A DNA stretch of 7,746 bases, from positions 1-7,746 of the forward strand of contig JAXDMN010000197.1 of assembly GCA_034666045.1 (NCBI GenBank), given 5' to 3'. This stretch comes from JAICTV01 sp034666045 (GTDB lineage: Bacteria > Planctomycetota > Phycisphaerae > Tepidisphaerales > Tepidisphaeraceae). This document shows positions 4,526 through 7,746 of this stretch, one piece after another. Made by a program: the position numbers and the translations under genes. The notes below the pieces were generated by a model. The model saw only the letters and a program-made list of their open reading frames with translations, was not told the origin of the DNA and did not search any database. Numbering within the stretch: position 1 is the first letter of the stretch; each line of letters opens with the position of its first letter.

Positions 4526-7500
4526 ATGCGAACCTTCCTCATCATCTTCCTCACGATGCTGGCGCTCGGCGGCGGGTTCGCGATTTATTTGTCGCTTCAG
4601 AATCCGGTGGCGAAGAAGCCGACGAAGTCCCTCGTCGCGACGCCGCGCACGCAGCGGTCGGCGGCGACGACGCAGAGCGTGCACGGGATCGGCAGCGGCG
4701 ATAATCCTTGGATCAAGCGCTTCGAGAAGGGCGAGCTGGCGTCGCAGTTCCGCGGCGTGCGCTGGGAACCGCGGGGCGGTGAGCTCGTCTTCGTGACTCG
4801 GCCGGAGGCGGAATTTTTCAGCGGCGACGGACAACAGTTGCTGCGCGTGGAAGGGGAGAGCGGCGAAGTGACCGTGCCGGGCGGCGGGCAGCCGGCGAGC
4901 AATGCGCGGCCGGGCGGCGTTGGCGGCGCGGGGGCGGGCGGAAATTTCACGCCGCCGAATCGCGGGCGGTTGCAGACGGTCAAGATCTCGATGTACGAGC
5001 CGGCCGACGCGGTCGAACCGATGCTCGTCGCGACGATGCCCAACGCGGCGTTCGATAACGACACGTTTCGCATCGCGACTGAGGCATACACGGACGCCGC
5101 CGGCAAGCGCATCGAGGCGGACCAGGTGCCGGTGATCGTGACTGGTCGCGATTACGATTTTTCGGGGCGCGGGCTGGTCATTCGCTGGAACCAGGGGGAT
5201 CGCAAGCTGCAACTGCTCCAGGTCGAGCACGGCGAATCGCTGACGGTGAAGAACCTGAGCGCGCTGTCGAAGCCGACGCTGACGCCCGCGCCCCCCGCGC
5301 CCCCTGCGCCCGCAACCGCGCCGACCGCGATGAGCATCATGAGCGCGATGCTCGCATCGGCGGACCCGCGCGACGCGGTGCTCCTCGCGGCGGCCGATCC
5401 AACGCCCGCGCCCGCAGCAGCGCCCGCGCCCGCGCCGGCGAAAAAGCGAAAGCCGCGTCCCGCAACGCGGCCACCACTGCCGGTCGCGCCGGCGACGCAT
5501 CCCCGGGCGTCGCGCGATCTCGCGCCGGTCGTCTATCGCGCCACGTTCGACACCGACGTGAAAATTTTCGAGGCCGAGAAGCAAGTTGCGACGGCCAACC
5601 TGTTGGAGATCGACCTGTTGCAGCCGCCGCGCGAAGATCCGGCGACGCAGCCGAGCGATGAATCGACGGCGACCACGACGACCTCGACCACCCACCCGGC
5701 GAAGCGTGATCGCCCCCGCGGCGAGGCGACCGCCGCCCCCGCGACGCAGGGGCCGATCACGGTGAAATGGACAGGGAAACTCCGCGTCGTCCCGCTCGAA
5801 GGGCCGACGCCCGCGGGGCTGCTGCCCGGCAAGGCGATCGTTCGCCTGATCGGCGCGCCCGTCTTCATCTCGCGCGACGACATGGAAGCGCGCAGCGGCG
5901 TCGTCACCTTCAACTCCGCGGACGGCAGCGCATCGCTGGAGTCGAATGAGATCGTCCCGATCGTCACCATGACGGTCGGCGACGGCACGAAGATCACCAC
6001 GCCGAGCATCACCTACATCACCGCGCCCGACGGCACGCGCGTCGCGACGCTCATCGGCAAAAGCCGCGCGGACCTGGCGGCGAAGGGCACGAAAGATCCG
6101 CTGACGCTGACGTGGAACAAGGACGGGCGGATGCGGATGGTCGACCTGCCGAGCGGCCGCAGCGCCATCGAGCAGGCGGATTTTTCCGGCGACGTGAAGA
6201 TCGTCCATCCGGACCTGGACATGACCAGCGAGGCGCTCTCGCTGCGGTTCGATCCGTCGCGCGCACTAAAGCCCGAGCCAACGCAGCCGGCCGGTAGCGG
6301 CGGGGCCGCGGGCGCGGCGCCTTCGCCGGCCGACAATGACGTCGCCGACTCGCTCCGCGAGATCATCGCGCAGGGCAACGTGAACTGTCGGATGCACGAC
6401 GCCGGCGAGCCGCGCACGATCGCGGCGCAAAAGCTGAACGTCGAGCTCGATCGCTCGCCCGCCGGCGAACGATATGCACGTGTGGTCCGCGCCGAAGGCG
6501 ACGTGCGGACGCAGCAAGGCAAGGACGCCCTTTCAGCCGGTCGCCTGACCGCGGAGCTCGCGCCCGCGACGCAGCCCGCCGCGGTGAACCCGATCCGGAC
6601 GGTCGATGCCAGCGACGCAAAACCGGCGACCAGTCCGTTCGGCGGGGCCAGCGCGCAGCTCGTCTCGCTCATCGCGCAGGATAAGGTCAACCTCACCACC
6701 GCCGACGGCAGCACTGCCGCCGCCGAGACGCTCAAGGTCCAGAAGGTCAACGGCCACGAGCAGTATCAGCTCTTCGGAAACCCGGCGACGGTCATGCAGG
6801 GGAAGACGGTCATCTCCGGCCCGGCGATTCGCTTCGCGCCCGATGAGCAGATTGCCGAAGTGATCGGCGTCGGCGGCATGAAAGGGACGCTGCCGGACGA
6901 TCCAAAACAATCGTTCGACATCGCCTGGGCGGGCGGGGCGGTCGTCAACGGTGCGACGAACTTCATCGACGTGACGGACAAGGTCGTCATCAAATCGACG
7001 CAGGCGGACGGCTCGATCAGCACTGCGACGAGTCCGAAATTGCGGGCGCGACTCGAACCGAAGGCGCCGACGACGAAGGGCGCGGTAACGAAGCCGTCAT
7101 CGTCGCAGTCGGACAAGATGAATTTCCTGGCCGGGAAGGAAATCACGTCGGCGACGTTGACGGGCGACGACGCGAACAACGTCGAGGCGAAGAGCGAACT
7201 GTTCGCGGAGGACGGGTCGCTCGCGCGCGGTTTGAACCTCTACGCGAAGACGATCACGACCAACCGTGTGACCAGCCGGCTGGAAGTGCCGGTCCCGGGG
7301 AAAATGCTTTATCAGGATCATCGTCCGCCCGCGGGCGGCAAGGCGGATGACCCGGGCGGAGCAAGTGTGCCGGGCGCGGCGAAGGAAGGCCCGACGCTTG
7401 GCAGCGGTCGCGGCCACACGGCGTTCCTGTGGCAGAAATCTCTCGTCTACGACGATGCGCAGCCGCAGGTGGTCATGACCGGCGACGTGCGGGTCGTCCA

Positions 7501-7746
7501 TCACCCGGAGACCAAGGATGGCCAGCCGTTCAACCTCTGGGCCGATTCGCTGACGGCGGAGCTGGAAGCGGACCCGGATGCGAAACCGCCGGCGCCGAAC
7601 CCTGCCGCGGCGGTGGACAAGCAGCAGTCGAAGATGCGCCTGAAGCGCGTGCTCGCCCGCGGGAACGTCAAGGTCGAGTCGACGCGGATGAACATCGACG
7701 CGCGCGATCTTTCCTACGATCCCGTGGCGCAAGTGCTGCACGCTCG
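4526..7746 (+). CDS. Giant membrane-anchored LptC/OstA(LptA)-like protein, 3' end beyond the window
   Basis: The frame is open from ATG 4526 to the last base: at least 1073 codons, no stop. Residues 4-23 (FLIIFLTMLALGGGFAIYLS) form one N-terminal membrane anchor without a lipobox. This matches the LptC topology, with the rest in the periplasm. Residues about 60-245 are LptC-like: NPWIKRFEKGELASQFRGV, then FSGRGLVIRW (212-221) and LQVEHGESLTVKNL. A Pro/Ala-rich linker covers about 250-330. OstA/LptA-style strand pairs follow: ADFSGDVKIVHP (551-562), IIAQGNVNCRMHD (613-625), LIAQDKVNLTTADG (715-728), VVMTGDVRVVHHP (982-994) and LARGNVKVESTRMNIDARDL (1042-1061). These proteins carry lipopolysaccharide from the inner to the outer membrane. 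Usual LptC and LptA are about 190 aa each, so this is more than five times longer. The start is 16 nt after kdsD, probably one operon. No strong ribosome-binding site is visible. An lptB would be expected downstream. Confidence 0.85.
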   Translation, partial: MRTFLIIFLTMLALGGGFAIYLSLQNPVAKKPTKSLVATPRTQRSAATTQSVHGIGSGDNPWIKRFEKGELASQFRGVRWEPRGGELVFVTRPEAEFFSGDGQQLLRVEGESGEVTVPGGGQPASNARPGGVGGAGAGGNFTPPNRGRLQTVKISMYEPADAVEPMLVATMPNAAFDNDTFRIATEAYTDAAGKRIEADQVPVIVTGRDYDFSGRGLVIRWNQGDRKLQLLQVEHGESLTVKNLSALSKPTLTPAPPAPPAPATAPTAMSIMSAMLASADPRDAVLLAAADPTPAPAAAPAPAPAKKRKPRPATRPPLPVAPATHPRASRDLAPVVYRATFDTDVKIFEAEKQVATANLLEIDLLQPPREDPATQPSDESTATTTTSTTHPAKRDRPRGEATAAPATQGPITVKWTGKLRVVPLEGPTPAGLLPGKAIVRLIGAPVFISRDDMEARSGVVTFNSADGSASLESNEIVPIVTMTVGDGTKITTPSITYITAPDGTRVATLIGKSRADLAAKGTKDPLTLTWNKDGRMRMVDLPSGRSAIEQADFSGDVKIVHPDLDMTSEALSLRFDPSRALKPEPTQPAGSGGAAGAAPSPADNDVADSLREIIAQGNVNCRMHDAGEPRTIAAQKLNVELDRSPAGERYARVVRAEGDVRTQQGKDALSAGRLTAELAPATQPAAVNPIRTVDASDAKPATSPFGGASAQLVSLIAQDKVNLTTADGSTAAAETLKVQKVNGHEQYQLFGNPATVMQGKTVISGPAIRFAPDEQIAEVIGVGGMKGTLPDDPKQSFDIAWAGGAVVNGATNFIDVTDKVVIKSTQADGSISTATSPKLRARLEPKAPTTKGAVTKPSSSQSDKMNFLAGKEITSATLTGDDANNVEAKSELFAEDGSLARGLNLYAKTITTNRVTSRLEVPVPGKMLYQDHRPPAGGKADDPGGASVPGAAKEGPTLGSGRGHTAFLWQKSLVYDDAQPQVVMTGDVRVVHHPETKDGQPFNLWADSLTAELEADPDAKPPAPNPAAAVDKQQSKMRLKRVLARGNVKVESTRMNIDARDLSYDPVAQVLHA
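5272..5475 (+). other. Low-complexity Pro/Ala-rich linker inside the giant LptC/OstA-like gene
   Basis: Repeated CCCGCG/GCGCCC codon pairs encode two Pro/Ala blocks, TLTPAPPAPPAPATAPT and PTPAPAAAPAPAPAKKRK. They flank a short hydrophobic, Met-rich stretch (AMSIMSAMLASADPRDAVLL). A basic KKRKPRP segment follows. The blocks separate the LptC-like region from the OstA-like repeats and are probably a flexible spacer. Met-rich hydrophobicity between the two blocks is unusual for a simple linker. Confidence 0.75.

Noticed and set aside
3730..4554. Minus-strand open frame of 274 codons opposite kdsD
   Set aside because: Antisense of a well-conserved SIS/CBS enzyme, with His/Arg-rich motif-free product.
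4388..6208. Minus-strand open frame of 606 codons across the kdsD end and the giant gene
   Set aside because: It is extremely Arg-rich and low in motifs, and lies opposite the third-position GC-biased LptC/OstA-like frame, which has a membrane anchor and repeated strand motifs. It also overlaps the certain 3' end of kdsD.

Overview
The window is GC-rich bacterial chromosome that looks planctomycetal, perhaps Phycisphaerae-like. This rests on four inferences: the base composition, an Lpt/Kdo locus with a very large OstA-like protein, a short-form ArgA-like acetyltransferase, and an intergenic repeat that reads as 'FVIRHS' when translated. I recall that repeat peptide as common between planctomycete genes. 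No database search was possible. I see no tRNA, rRNA, CRISPR array, integrase or transposase.

The left half (1-3444) is a run of minus-strand genes. In transcription order they are scpA (chromosome-segregation kleisin), a RidA-family enamine/imine deaminase, a GNAT acetyltransferase resembling short N-acetylglutamate synthases, a two-domain protein joining a degenerate adenylate-kinase-like P-loop domain to a nucleoside-2-deoxyribosyltransferase-like domain, and the first 12 codons of another small gene at the window edge. Each of the first three genes has a different intergenic inverted repeat at its 3' end. The scpA stop codon lies inside one repeat, the ridA stop codon directly abuts a second, and the GNAT stop codon is 11 nt from a third. 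These stem-loops are the main non-coding signal in the window.

A 66-bp divergent intergenic region (3445-3510) separates this set from the right half (3511-7746), which is read on the plus strand. It holds kdsD/kpsF (arabinose-5-phosphate isomerase, first committed step to Kdo). Sixteen bases later begins a very large open frame, from 4526 and still open at the window end (at least 1073 codons). It starts with one N-terminal membrane anchor and an LptC-like segment, then a Pro/Ala-rich linker, then several OstA/LptA-type beta-strand segments. The arrangement parallels the kdsD-kdsC-lptC-lptA-lptB order of proteobacteria. It suggests that a Kdo-containing outer-membrane lipid is made here, and that the periplasmic LptC and LptA functions are fused into one tethered giant protein.

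The strongest candidates for something undescribed are the giant LptC/OstA-like protein, the kinase-like/NDT-like fusion with an altered Walker A, and the stem-loop repeats placed at successive gene 3' ends.
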